Source of the DNA: Dactylosporangium sp. AC04546
GTDB lineage: Bacteria > Actinomycetota > Actinomycetes > Mycobacteriales > Micromonosporaceae
DNA: 61,218 nucleotides
Assembly: GCF_022095675.1 (NCBI RefSeq)
Contig: NZ_JAHYSG010000076.1
Span: 1-61,218, forward strand
Reading direction: 5' to 3'
Shown here: piece after piece, positions 42,974 to 51,590 of the stretch
Numbering within the stretch: position 1 is the stretch's first letter
Layout of the letters: each line of letters opens with the position of its first letter
Program-made: the position numbers and the translations under genes
Notes under the pieces: model-generated
Databases searched by the model: none
Seen by the model: only the letters and a program-made list of their open reading frames with translations
Told to the model about the DNA's origin: nothing

Positions 42974-44445
42974 CGCCGGTCAGGCCGCTCGACCGCCTGC
43001 GCGCCAGCCGGCAGGTGCTGGGCGGGGTCGATGCCGACGGCGCCAAGGTCCATCCGAGCATGTTCGATCCCGACGTACTGTCGCTGGCCCATGGGGACGG
43101 CACGCGTCGTCCCCATCCCGACGTCATCGCGGCCGGGGTGACCGCCCTCCTCGACAGCCGGCGCGCCTCGCTGGACGACTACCACTTCCTTCAGCGCCAC
43201 ACCGAGTTCGAAGCGGCCGTGACGGCCGACTTCGAGCACAACGGAATCCCGCCGGAGATCGCGGCGAACATCTGTGCCGACAGTGGAACCACGAGACTGT
43301 TCGCAGCGTTCCTGCACGCCTGGACGCAGCCCGGCGATGTGTTCCTGGTGCCGACGTCGTACTACCATCCGCTGCCGAGCTGGTGTGATCTGTTCGGCGT
43401 CGAACTGTCGCTCGTGCCGACCATCGCGGAGCACTCGTTCAAGCTGACCCCTGAGGTGCTCGGCGAGCATCTCGCCGCCAACCCGCAGCACGCGGGCCAG
43501 GTGCGGGGCCTGTTCCTGTTCAACCCGACCCAGACCGGAGCGGTCTACACGCCGGAGGAACTGAAGGCGATCGCCGAGGCGGTCTTCGAACACGACCTCG
43601 TGGTGCTCGAGGACTGTGTGTTCGCTGGCACCGAGTTTCCCGGCGAGCCGCGGGTCCACCACCTCGCCGCGACCGTTCCCGAGGTCGCCGGCAGGGTCGT
43701 GACGATCAAGGGCGGCTCGAAGGCGTTCAACCTGGCCAACATCCGCATCGGCTGGGGCTGTGGTCCAGCCGATGTCATCGGGCGGATGAACGACCACACC
43801 ACCACGACGCTCGCCACCGTCCCGTACATCGCGAAGGCGATGGCGTTCGCGGCGCTCCGCGCACCGCACACTTACCTGCACGCCAACAGCGCCGAGTGCG
43901 CGGGGCGCGTCGCGCTCATCACGGAACTGGTCGACGAGGCCAACCGGGATCTCGCGGCCTGGTCGGACCGGCCGGTGCTGCACATCCCGCACCGGCCGCA
44001 GGCCGGTCACGGCATGCTCGTCAGCGCCCCCGGTCTCCTCGGCCGGCGACGCGCAGGCGAGCCGTTCATTCGAACCAGCGTCGACATCGCCCGGCTCCTC
44101 CTGCGTGATGCCCGGGTCGCGGTCTCGCCGGGGTACTCCCTCGGCTTCGACGGTGCCGAGCTGCGGCTCGTCTTCGGCTCGGTCGGGCTCAAGCAGACCT
44201 ACGCCGGCGCTGTGGACACCGAGCTGCTGAGCGCCATCACGAGCGTCGCCGACACCTGCACCCAGTCGCGGCCCGCCATCGCCGACGGCCTCATGCGGAT
44301 GGCCGAGGCGCTGCCGCTGGGCGCCGACGACGACACGTCGGCGACCTTCCAGCCCGGTCGTGACCTCATCGTGCATGCGTTCCGGGAGCGGATCACCCCC
44401 GCGCTGGCGGCCTTCCTGAGCGCCTCGCAGGCCGAGTCGCCATGA
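42970..44445 (+). CDS. Fold-type I PLP enzyme (divergent aminotransferase / ACC-synthase-like)
   Basis: 491 aa. The class I/II aminotransferase fold is clear: GTTRLFAAFLHAW, PTSYYHPLPSWCDLFGVEL, the N-P-T-Q-T-G loop (FLFNPTQTGAVYTPEEL), DCVFAGTEFPG and the PLP Lys in VTIKGGSKAFNLANIRIGWG. It is longer than typical aminotransferases (about 390 aa), and its Lys motif differs from them. It sits in an operon with complete MTA salvage but no other obvious MTA-producing enzyme (no nicotianamine synthase, spermidine synthase or homoserine-lactone synthase seen). I therefore infer that it acts on SAM by gamma-elimination, forming ACC or a gamma-substituted aminobutyrate and releasing MTA. A plain transaminase remains possible. 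Confidence 0.75.
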   Translation: MTPVRPLDRLRASRQVLGGVDADGAKVHPSMFDPDVLSLAHGDGTRRPHPDVIAAGVTALLDSRRASLDDYHFLQRHTEFEAAVTADFEHNGIPPEIAANICADSGTTRLFAAFLHAWTQPGDVFLVPTSYYHPLPSWCDLFGVELSLVPTIAEHSFKLTPEVLGEHLAANPQHAGQVRGLFLFNPTQTGAVYTPEELKAIAEAVFEHDLVVLEDCVFAGTEFPGEPRVHHLAATVPEVAGRVVTIKGGSKAFNLANIRIGWGCGPADVIGRMNDHTTTTLATVPYIAKAMAFAALRAPHTYLHANSAECAGRVALITELVDEANRDLAAWSDRPVLHIPHRPQAGHGMLVSAPGLLGRRRAGEPFIRTSVDIARLLLRDARVAVSPGYSLGFDGAELRLVFGSVGLKQTYAGAVDTELLSAITSVADTCTQSRPAIADGLMRMAEALPLGADDDTSATFQPGRDLIVHAFRERITPALAAFLSASQAESP

Positions 44446-45275
44446 CCGTGGAGATCACCGGGATCGGCGACGTGGTCGCCGGGTACGACGCCGTCCTCGT
44501 CGACGTGTGGGGCGTGCTCATCGACGGTGTCCGGCCGTTCCCGCCCGCCGTGGACTGCCTGCGGAAGCTCCGGGACGGCGGCCGGGCAGTGGGGCTGATC
44601 TCCAACACGTCGAGGAGTGCAGCCAACCTGGCACGGATGCTCGACGGAATGGGCATCCCGCCGGGCCTCTACGACGTGGCGCTGACCTCGGGAGAGCTGG
44701 CCAGGCAGGCCCTCAGCCGGCGGGTGCCGGCCTCCTTGGCGCGCTGGCGGCGGTACCTGCATCTCGGCAGCCGCGAGAACACGGAGTGGCTGTCGGCGAC
44801 GGACATCATGGAGGTGGAGGATCCCGACGACGCCGACGTCATCGTCGCCACCGGCATCCTGACGGATTCGGTCAGTGACCCGGGGCTCCGGCTGGTCCTC
44901 ACCAGAGCCAGATCCCGGGAACTACCGATGATCTGCGCGAACCCGGACCGGGAGGTCCTCGTCGGCGGCCGGCGCCACGTCGCGGTGGGAGCGGTCGCGG
45001 ACGCCTACGAGGAGATCGGCGGCGACGTCGTCCGGTACGGCAAGCCCGAGCCGCCGATCTACGCGCACTTCCGGACGTTGCCGGAGTTCGCGGCACCGCG
45101 ACGGATCCTGGCCGTGGGTGACGCCAAGGACACTGACATCCTCGGGGCGGCGCGCGCGGGTCTGGACACCACGCTCGTGGTCGGCACCGGCCTGCACCGC
45201 CTGCGGGCGCAGGCGGATCCCACCCCGTCGGGCGCCGTCGCGCCGACGTATTCCATCGAGCAGTTCGCGTGGTGA
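44442..45275 (+). CDS. HAD-IIA family phosphatase
   Basis: 277 aa; overlaps the previous stop by 4 bp. The motifs are DVWGVLIDGVRPFPPAVDCL (motif I DxWG, as in HAD-IIA proteins of the TIGR01459 group), ISNTSRSAANLARML (motif II), RYGKPEPPIYAHF (motif III Lys) and AVGDAKDTDILGAARAGLDT (motif IV). It is probably a phosphatase for a small phosphorylated metabolite. Since MtnC already combines enolase and phosphatase in the salvage pathway, this enzyme is not needed there and more likely serves product synthesis. Confidence 0.82.
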   Translation: MTVEITGIGDVVAGYDAVLVDVWGVLIDGVRPFPPAVDCLRKLRDGGRAVGLISNTSRSAANLARMLDGMGIPPGLYDVALTSGELARQALSRRVPASLARWRRYLHLGSRENTEWLSATDIMEVEDPDDADVIVATGILTDSVSDPGLRLVLTRARSRELPMICANPDREVLVGGRRHVAVGAVADAYEEIGGDVVRYGKPEPPIYAHFRTLPEFAAPRRILAVGDAKDTDILGAARAGLDTTLVVGTGLHRLRAQADPTPSGAVAPTYSIEQFAW

Positions 45276-45315
45276 CGCGTTGCGGTCGCCGCTGCACACC
45301 AATGGGAGAGTTGCC

Positions 45316-46335
45316 ATGGAGCGTTCGCTTGACTGGGACTCCGGCTGCATCGTCGCGGTGGACCAGACAGCACTTCCGAGCCGGACCACGATCCTGCGCA
45401 TAGACACCGTCGGGGACCTCGTCGCCGCGATCCGGCGCCTGGCGATCCGGGGAGCGCCGGCGATCGGGCTGGCCGGGGCGCTCGGCGTGGCGCTGTCCGC
45501 CCACCGGCACACCGTGGACGGCCGGATCGATCACGCCGCCGTGCGGGCGGAGGCCGATCTTCTCGCCGCCGCACGGCCGACGGCCTCGAACCTTGAGTGG
45601 GGGGTGCGGCGCGCCCTGGACCGGCTCCCCGACGGGCCGGACGCGGTGCTTGCCGAGGCCCGGTCGATGCTCGAGGAGGACGAGCGGACCAACCGCGCCG
45701 CCGCGGCACGCGCCGCAGAGCTGATCCGGCAGCTGTGCCTGCGCCGCCCGCTGCGTATCCTCACGCACTGCAATACCGGTCGGCTCGCCACGGCGGCATG
45801 GGGGACGGCACTGGGCGCCGTGGCCGACCTCGCCGCGGCCGGCGAGGTCGACCACGTGCTGGTCACGGAGACCCGCCCGCTGCTGCAGGGCGCGCGGCTC
45901 ACCGCGTGGGAGCTGGCCGAGGCGGGCATCCCGCACCGGCTGTGCGTGGACTCCGCCGCACCGGCTGCCATCTTCCGCGGCCTCGTCGACTGCGTGCTCG
46001 TGGGCGCGGACCGGATCGCCATGAACGGCGACACGGCGAACAAGATCGGTACGTACGGTCTGGCCGTCGCCGCGGCCCGGCACGGCATCCCGTTCGTTGT
46101 CGTCGCGCCGGAGTCCACAGTGGATCCGTCCACCGCGTCCGGCGACCAGATCGTCATCGAGGAGCGCCTCGCCGCCGAGGTGCTCGGGTACGCCGGACTG
46201 CAGACGGCACCCGCCGGCACCGCGGTCTACAACCCGGCCTTCGACGTCACCCCCGCCGAACTGATCACCGCCATCGCGACCGAGCGGCGGCTGCTCCGCG
46301 ACCTCGGCGCCCGGTCAGAAAAGGTGACCGCGTGA
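45316..46335 (+). CDS. mtnA: Methylthioribose-1-phosphate isomerase
   Basis: 339 aa, ATG at 45316 with GGGAGAG upstream. Signatures: AIRGAPAIGLAGALG, ILTHCNTGRLATAAWGTALG (catalytic Cys), and the Asp of LVGADRIAMNGDTANKIGTY, then PFVVVAPESTVD. It converts methylthioribose-1-phosphate to methylthioribulose-1-phosphate, the second step after MtnP in methionine salvage. The longer upstream frame overlaps the HAD gene and is not coding. A 40-bp gap separates it from that gene, the largest gap in the operon. Its last codons overlap mtnB. Confidence 0.93.
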   Translation: MERSLDWDSGCIVAVDQTALPSRTTILRIDTVGDLVAAIRRLAIRGAPAIGLAGALGVALSAHRHTVDGRIDHAAVRAEADLLAAARPTASNLEWGVRRALDRLPDGPDAVLAEARSMLEEDERTNRAAAARAAELIRQLCLRRPLRILTHCNTGRLATAAWGTALGAVADLAAAGEVDHVLVTETRPLLQGARLTAWELAEAGIPHRLCVDSAAPAAIFRGLVDCVLVGADRIAMNGDTANKIGTYGLAVAAARHGIPFVVVAPESTVDPSTASGDQIVIEERLAAEVLGYAGLQTAPAGTAVYNPAFDVTPAELITAIATERRLLRDLGARSEKVTA

Positions 46336-47015
46336 ACCAGCACCCGGACCGCGCGACCGCGGCGGCCGGACTGGCACAGACGGCCCGGGACCTGTACCGG
46401 CGCGGTTGGATGGACGGCACGGCCGGAAATCTCTCCGTACGACTGGCGGAGCCGGCCCACGCCGCGCTCATCACCGCGAGCGGGCGGAGCAAGGGAAGCC
46501 TTACAGCCCAGGACACGGTCGCCGTGGACACGGCCACGGGGCATCCACTCGAACCCGGAGGACCGCCCCCGTCCGCCGAGACCAGCATTCATGCCGCCGT
46601 GTACCGCACGGTCCCCGGCAGCGGCGCCGTCGTCCACGCGCACCCGCCCCACGCCACGGCGGTGGCCGTCCTCGCCGCGAGGGACCAACAGGACGCGGTG
46701 CGCTTCACCGACCTGGAGGTGATCAAGGGTCTCGCGGTGCCCGACCCCGCCGCGATCAGCGTCCCGGTCTTCACGAACTGGCCCGACGTGGCGGTCATCG
46801 GCTCGGACGTCGCGGCGTACCTCACCACCAACAGGTCCGGAATCCCACCGGTCCTGCTCATCGCCTACCACGGCGCCACCGCCTGGGGGCCGACGCTCGA
46901 CGTCGCGCGCAACCGGCTCGAATGCCTGGAGGCGCTGTGTCAGCTGTTGTTGCTCACCGGGCAGTACCCGGCGCGAACCGAACATGCCAGCCCGATGCGC
47001 CTGAGGGGAGCCTGA
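46332..47015 (+). CDS. mtnB: Methylthioribulose-1-phosphate dehydratase
   Basis: 227 aa; the GTG start overlaps mtnA by 4 bp. A class II aldolase-type domain with the metal ligands in VVHAHPPHATAVAVL, plus the Glu in SAETSIHAAVYR. It begins RDLYRRGWMDGTAGNLSVRL, typical of MtnB. It dehydrates methylthioribulose-1-phosphate to the diketo phosphate that MtnC uses. The neighbouring gene mtnD begins 1 bp after the stop. Confidence 0.92.
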   Translation: MNQHPDRATAAAGLAQTARDLYRRGWMDGTAGNLSVRLAEPAHAALITASGRSKGSLTAQDTVAVDTATGHPLEPGGPPPSAETSIHAAVYRTVPGSGAVVHAHPPHATAVAVLAARDQQDAVRFTDLEVIKGLAVPDPAAISVPVFTNWPDVAVIGSDVAAYLTTNRSGIPPVLLIAYHGATAWGPTLDVARNRLECLEALCQLLLLTGQYPARTEHASPMRLRGA

Positions 47016-47016
47016 C

Positions 47017-47598
47017 ATGACCTTCCTCCAGATCATGCCCGACCACGACGGCGGCGAGATCCTGTTGCGGACGACCGACACCGCGCTGATCGCCGCCGAA
47101 CTCGCCCGATGGAAGATCGGATTCGAGCGCTGGGACACGAGCCGGCACCTGCCGGCCGACGCCGACGCCGACCAGGTGCTGGACACGTACCGGGACGACG
47201 TTGCACGGATCCGCGCCGAGGGTGGCTACCGGCTGGTCGACGTCGTCAGCATGCGACCGGACGACACCGACCCGGAATGGCCGGCGAAGGTCAAGGCCGC
47301 CAGGGAACGGTTCCTCGACGAGCATGTCCACGACGAGGACGAAGTGCGTTTCTTCGTGGAGGGCCAGGGATGTTTCTACCTCCACCTGGAGCGCCGCGTG
47401 TACGCGGTGATCTGCGAGGCGGGCGATCTGCTGTCCGTTCCGCGGGGGACCGCGCACTGGTTCGACATGGGCACCCGGCCACGGTTCACCGCGATCCGGT
47501 TCTTCCAGGAGGAAGACGGCTGGATCGCCGACTTCACCGGCGATCCGGTAGCGCGGAGCATGCCGTACCTGGACGAACTGGCCGTCACACGCCCATGA
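47017..47598 (+). CDS. mtnD: Acireductone dioxygenase
   Basis: 193 aa cupin enzyme. The metal-binding motif is visible in LDEHVHDEDEVRFFVEGQGC (H-x-H...E) and the fourth ligand in VPRGTAHWFDMG. It oxidises acireductone to the keto acid precursor of methionine plus formate (iron form) or to an off-pathway product with CO (nickel form). The length matches bacterial ARDs. It overlaps mtnC by 4 bp. The operon order mtnA-B-D-C is close to that of known salvage operons. Confidence 0.93.
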   Translation: MTFLQIMPDHDGGEILLRTTDTALIAAELARWKIGFERWDTSRHLPADADADQVLDTYRDDVARIRAEGGYRLVDVVSMRPDDTDPEWPAKVKAARERFLDEHVHDEDEVRFFVEGQGCFYLHLERRVYAVICEAGDLLSVPRGTAHWFDMGTRPRFTAIRFFQEEDGWIADFTGDPVARSMPYLDELAVTRP

Positions 47599-48320
47599 GC
47601 CGGCAGCCGACCGTCGACGCCGTGGTCCTCGACATCGAGGGCACGACGAGTTCCCTACGTCACCTCCGCGACCGGCACTTTCCCTACTCGCGGGCCAGGA
47701 TTCCGGAGTTCACGCGGCGTGGTACCCCGGAGATCCGATCGCTGCTGGACGAGACCGCCCGGATCGCCGGACTGGCCGGCGCCACCGACGCCGAACTCGC
47801 CGCGACCCTGCAACGGTGGGTGGACGAGGACGCGAAAACGCCACCGCTGAAAACCCTGCAGGGAATGATCTGGGCGGAGGCCTACGCCACCGGCGAGCTC
47901 ACGTCGCACGTGTACACCGACGTGCCCGCCGCCCTGCACATGTGGCGGGACGAGGGCGTGCGGGTGCACACGTTCTCGTCCGGCTCCGTCCAGGCGCAGC
48001 GTGACTGGTTCCGCCACACCGACCACGGTGACCTGCTGCCGCTGCTCGGCCACTGCTTCGACACCCGAACCGCGGGGCCGAAGGTGGACACCGGCTCCTA
48101 CACCGCGATCGGTCGCGCCATCGAGGTGCCGCCGAGCCGTATCCTGTTCGCCTCGGACCGGCCGGCTGAGCTGGACGCCGCGCGTCACGCGGGCCTGCGT
48201 ACCGTGGGCCTGCAACGGCCGGAGAATCCGCCGACCGACTTCGGCGTGCACCCCTGGGCCCGGGACCTGGCCGACGCCTGGTCGGCGGGCGGCGGCACGG
48301 ACGGGGGCTGGCCGCGGTGA
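47595..48320 (+). CDS. mtnC: Enolase-phosphatase (acireductone synthase)
   Basis: 241 aa from the ATG at 47595. HAD-type signature VVLDIEGTTSSLRHLRDRHF (D-x-E-G-T-T), with FSSGSVQAQRDWFRH (motif II) and FASDRPAELDAARHAGLRTV (motif IV region). Converts the diketo phosphate to acireductone by enolisation and dephosphorylation. Length and motifs match the family. It overlaps the following aminotransferase gene by 4 bp. Confidence 0.92.
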   Translation: MSRQPTVDAVVLDIEGTTSSLRHLRDRHFPYSRARIPEFTRRGTPEIRSLLDETARIAGLAGATDAELAATLQRWVDEDAKTPPLKTLQGMIWAEAYATGELTSHVYTDVPAALHMWRDEGVRVHTFSSGSVQAQRDWFRHTDHGDLLPLLGHCFDTRTAGPKVDTGSYTAIGRAIEVPPSRILFASDRPAELDAARHAGLRTVGLQRPENPPTDFGVHPWARDLADAWSAGGGTDGGWPR

Positions 48321-49483
48321 CCGCGACGAGGCTGCGGGGCCTTGGCACGACCATCTTCACGGAGATGACGGCACTTGCCCAACGCATCTCCGCGGTCAAC
48401 CTCGGACAGGGATTCCCCGACACCGACGGGCCGTCCCGGATGTTGGCCGTGGCGCGCAACGCCGTCGACGAAGGCTTGAACCAGTACCCGCCGATGAACG
48501 GACTGCCGCAGCTGCGCCGTGCCGTCACCGCGCAGCGACTCGAACGCTACGCAACGGCGTACGACCCGGACAGCGAGGTGCTCGTCACGGTCGGAGCGAC
48601 GGAGGCGATCGCGGCGTCGCTGATCGCGCTCTGCGAGCCCGGCGACGAGGTGTTGTACTTCGAACCGGCCTATGACAGCTATCTGCCGGGCGTCGCGATG
48701 GCCGGTGGGGTCCCCGTCCCCATCCGGCTCCGGCCCGACGGCGGGGGGTTCGCGTTCGACCTCGACGAGCTCACACACGCCGTCAGCGGCCGTACGCGCC
48801 TGCTCCTGCTGAACAGCCCGCACAATCCGACGGGAAAGGTCTTCACGCGCGAGGAGCTCGAGGCGATCGCGCGGGTGTGCCGCGAGCACGACATCATCGT
48901 CATCAGCGACGAGGTCTACGAGTACCTCACGTACGACGGCGCGACGCATACGACCATCGCGACCCTGCCGGGCATGCGAAACCGCACGTTGGCCGTGTCG
49001 TCGGCCGGCAAGACCTTCAGCGTCACGGGCTGGAAGGTCGGCTGGGTGTGCGGCCCGGCCGACCTGGTCGCGGCGGTGCGCACGGCCAAACAGTTCCTGA
49101 CGTTCGCGGCGTCCGCGCCCTTCCAAGCCGCCGTCGCGGTGGGTCTGCGCGAGGAGCTCGGCTGGGTCGAGACCTGGCGGACCGAACTGCGGGACCGGCG
49201 CGACCAGCTGCGCGGCGGCCTGGAGCAGATCGGCGCCGCCGTGCTGCCGTGCCAGGGCACCTACTTCCTGCAGATCGACACCCGGTCCCTGGGCTACGCC
49301 GACGGGCAGCGCTTCTGTCAGGAACTGGCGCAGCGCTGCGGAGTGGTGGCGATCCCGTCCCGGGCGTTCTTCGAGGACGTCGAGGCCGGGCTGCCGTACG
49401 TCCGATTCGCTTTCTGCAAGCGCAGCGACGTCGTCGCAGAGGCGACACGTCGACTGTCGTCGTTCAATGCAAAGGAGCTGTAG
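48317..49483 (+). CDS. Class I/II aminotransferase, probable methionine-salvage transaminase
   Basis: 388 aa. Motifs of the YbdL/kynurenine aminotransferase group: NLGQGFPDTDGP, GATEAIAASLIAL, LLNSPHNPTGKVF, ISDEVYEYLTYDG, PLP Lys in VSSAGKTFSVTGWKVGWVCG. It is likely to convert the keto acid from MtnD to methionine (the MtnE step), since transaminases of this group use methionine and glutamine and it stands directly after mtnC. It is more conventional than the PLP enzyme at 42970. The GTG overlaps mtnC; mtnP begins 1 bp after the stop. Confidence 0.88.
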   Translation: MTATRLRGLGTTIFTEMTALAQRISAVNLGQGFPDTDGPSRMLAVARNAVDEGLNQYPPMNGLPQLRRAVTAQRLERYATAYDPDSEVLVTVGATEAIAASLIALCEPGDEVLYFEPAYDSYLPGVAMAGGVPVPIRLRPDGGGFAFDLDELTHAVSGRTRLLLLNSPHNPTGKVFTREELEAIARVCREHDIIVISDEVYEYLTYDGATHTTIATLPGMRNRTLAVSSAGKTFSVTGWKVGWVCGPADLVAAVRTAKQFLTFAASAPFQAAVAVGLREELGWVETWRTELRDRRDQLRGGLEQIGAAVLPCQGTYFLQIDTRSLGYADGQRFCQELAQRCGVVAIPSRAFFEDVEAGLPYVRFAFCKRSDVVAEATRRLSSFNAKEL

Positions 49484-49484
49484 C

Positions 49485-50351
49485 GTGCCTGTGCCGGATA
49501 CCGCGGCCCAGCAGGTCCTGGCCGACGTGGCAGTGGTCGGGGGCAGCGGGTTCTACCACTTCGCGGACGACCTTCACGAGGTTGAGATCGACACACCGTA
49601 CGGGCCGCCGTCGGACCGGTTGCGGGTCGGCAGCGTGCAGGGCCGCAACGTCGCCTTCCTCGCCCGGCACGGCCGCGATCACCGATTCCCGCCGCACCGG
49701 ATCAACTACCGGGCCAACATGTGGGCGCTGCGTTCGATCGGCGTGCAGCAGGTGCTCGCACCGTGTGCGGTGGGCTCGCTGCGACCGGACCTCGGACCGG
49801 GCAGCCTCGTGATTCCCGACCAGGTCGTCGACCGCACCGGCGGCCGGCAGCGGACCTACTTCGACGAGGGCGCCGCGCACGTCACGTTCGCCGACCCGTA
49901 CTGCCCGAGCGGCCGTGCCGCCGTCCGAGCGGCCACCGAGCGAGCCGCGATGCCGGCCGTCGACGGTGGCACGATGGTGGTGATCGACGGACCGCGGTTC
50001 TCGACCCGCGCCGAGTCGAGGTGGTACGCGACCCAGGGCTGGGCGCTCGTGAACATGACCGGGATGCCCGAAGCCGCGTTGGCCCGCGAGCTCGCGATGT
50101 GTTACACGTCGATCGCGCTCGTCACCGATGTGGACGCCGGTGTCGACGCGGCGACAGCGGTCAACCAGGCCGAGGTGTTCCGCGTGTTCGCCGAGCACAC
50201 CGAGCGGCTGCGTGCGCTCCTGCAAGACCTGGTCGCCGACCTGGAGAAGGACCGCCGCTGCCCGTGCCCGGCCGCCCTGGACGGCCTCGCCCATCGGCAC
50301 AGCGAAGGGTCGCCGGGCGAACGCCACGTCGGGGGCGATCAGTGCGGGTAG
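49485..50351 (+). CDS. mtnP: Methylthioadenosine phosphorylase
   Basis: 288 aa; GTG at 49485 preceded by AAAGGAG. Purine-nucleoside-phosphorylase fold motifs: VVGGSGFYHFADD, ARHGRDHRFPPHRINYRANM (phosphate binding), VLAPCAVGSLRPDLGPGSLV, VIDGPRFSTRAESRWY, NMTGMPEAALARELAMCYTS, and the base-binding ALVTDVDAGV. It cleaves MTA to adenine and methylthioribose-1-phosphate, the first salvage step. Inclusion in the operon shows that MTA is an expected by-product. It overlaps the first ATP-grasp gene by 10 bp. Confidence 0.9.
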   Translation: MPVPDTAAQQVLADVAVVGGSGFYHFADDLHEVEIDTPYGPPSDRLRVGSVQGRNVAFLARHGRDHRFPPHRINYRANMWALRSIGVQQVLAPCAVGSLRPDLGPGSLVIPDQVVDRTGGRQRTYFDEGAAHVTFADPYCPSGRAAVRAATERAAMPAVDGGTMVVIDGPRFSTRAESRWYATQGWALVNMTGMPEAALARELAMCYTSIALVTDVDAGVDAATAVNQAEVFRVFAEHTERLRALLQDLVADLEKDRRCPCPAALDGLAHRHSEGSPGERHVGGDQCG

Positions 50352-51580
50352 CGATGATCGGGTTCAGCGAGGCCCGGGTGCGGGCCCTGTCCCGCTCCGC
50401 CGCCGAGCTGGACCTCGAACTGGTCGTCTTCGACGACCCGGACGTCTGCCGCAAGAAGCGGGTGCCGGAGCGCGCGGGAGGCTATCCGGCGGTCAAGGGC
50501 GTTGTGCCCGCGCGCTATGTCGACTCCGGCGACCTCCTGGCGGCGGTTCGTGACGAACACGACCGGGCAGCGTTCGCGGCGGTGTACCCCGGGCTCGAGT
50601 ACACCGTCGTCGCGGCGGCCCAGGCCGCACAGCAACTGTCGCTGAGGGGTGCCGGCGTGCCCGCGGCGCGCGTGCTCCGCGACAAGCTGCTGCTCCGTGA
50701 GTGCGCGCAGGCGAACGGACTCGCCAATCCCCGATGGGCCGAGGTTCGTCGCGCGGCCGACGTCGCGGCGTTTCTCCGTGAGTCGGGACGGGCTGTGCTG
50801 AAGCCGGCCAACAGGCAGGCCAGCCTGGGCGTGCAGATTCTCGGCCCGGGCGATGACGTCGACGCTGCCTGGGCGGAGACCGTTGCCGCCGACGAGGACA
50901 CGCTTGTGCCCGACGACAGGCCTGAGTGGCGGTTCATGGTCGAGGAACAGGTCGTCGGCGATGAGTACAGCGTCGAACTCCTCCTCGACCGGGGAGGACC
51001 GGTCTTCGCCAACGTCACCGCCAAGTCGGTGCAGAGCGGGCGGTATCCGGTGGAGCTCGGTCACGTGGTACCGGCCACGCTGCCCGGCCCCGGTGCCACG
51101 AGCCTGGTCGACGCGACCCGGACCCTGGCCAGCGCGGTGGGCTACGACACCGGAGTCGTGCACGCCGAGTGGATCCTCACCGCCCGCGGCCCCGTGCTTG
51201 TGGAGTGCGCGGGTCGCCTCCCCGGCGACTCCATCGTCGAACTGATCGACCACGCCTACGGCATCGACCTGTCCAGGGCACTGCTGCACCTGCTCTCCGC
51301 ACAACCGGTACCGCTGCCCCGGCACCCGTCCAGAGGCGCGGCGATCCGGTTCCTCACCGCCGCACCCGGCATCGTCGAGGACATCTGCGGGGCCGAGACC
51401 GCCCAGGGACGACACGGCATCGTCGACTGCGCGATCACGGTGGCCGTCGGCGACCGGGTCACCGAGGTCCGCAACTCCTGGGAACGCATCGGCCATGTCA
51501 TGGCGGTCGACACCACGGCGTCGGCCGCGGAAGCCTGCGCGGCCGACGCCGCGGCATCAGTCAAGGTTCTGACCAGATAG
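50342..51580 (+). CDS. ATP-grasp ligase 1
   Basis: 412 aa from GTG at 50342. An N-terminal Rossmann-like pre-ATP domain (VAMIGFSEARVRALSRSAAE) is followed by the ATP-grasp core: VLKPANRQASLGVQILGPGD (Lys), MVEEQVVGDEYSVELLLDRG and PVLVECAGRLPGDSIVELID. ATP-grasp enzymes of this size form peptide or amide bonds by acyl-phosphate chemistry. The usual E-x-N metal pair is E-C-A here (V-E-C-A-G-R), an unusual change. It overlaps mtnP and precedes two further ATP-grasp genes, so each may add one amino-acid-like unit. An ATG 12 nt downstream is an alternative start. Confidence 0.8.
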   Translation: MRVAMIGFSEARVRALSRSAAELDLELVVFDDPDVCRKKRVPERAGGYPAVKGVVPARYVDSGDLLAAVRDEHDRAAFAAVYPGLEYTVVAAAQAAQQLSLRGAGVPAARVLRDKLLLRECAQANGLANPRWAEVRRAADVAAFLRESGRAVLKPANRQASLGVQILGPGDDVDAAWAETVAADEDTLVPDDRPEWRFMVEEQVVGDEYSVELLLDRGGPVFANVTAKSVQSGRYPVELGHVVPATLPGPGATSLVDATRTLASAVGYDTGVVHAEWILTARGPVLVECAGRLPGDSIVELIDHAYGIDLSRALLHLLSAQPVPLPRHPSRGAAIRFLTAAPGIVEDICGAETAQGRHGIVDCAITVAVGDRVTEVRNSWERIGHVMAVDTTASAAEACAADAAASVKVLTR

Positions 51581-51590
51581 GGGACCCGAA

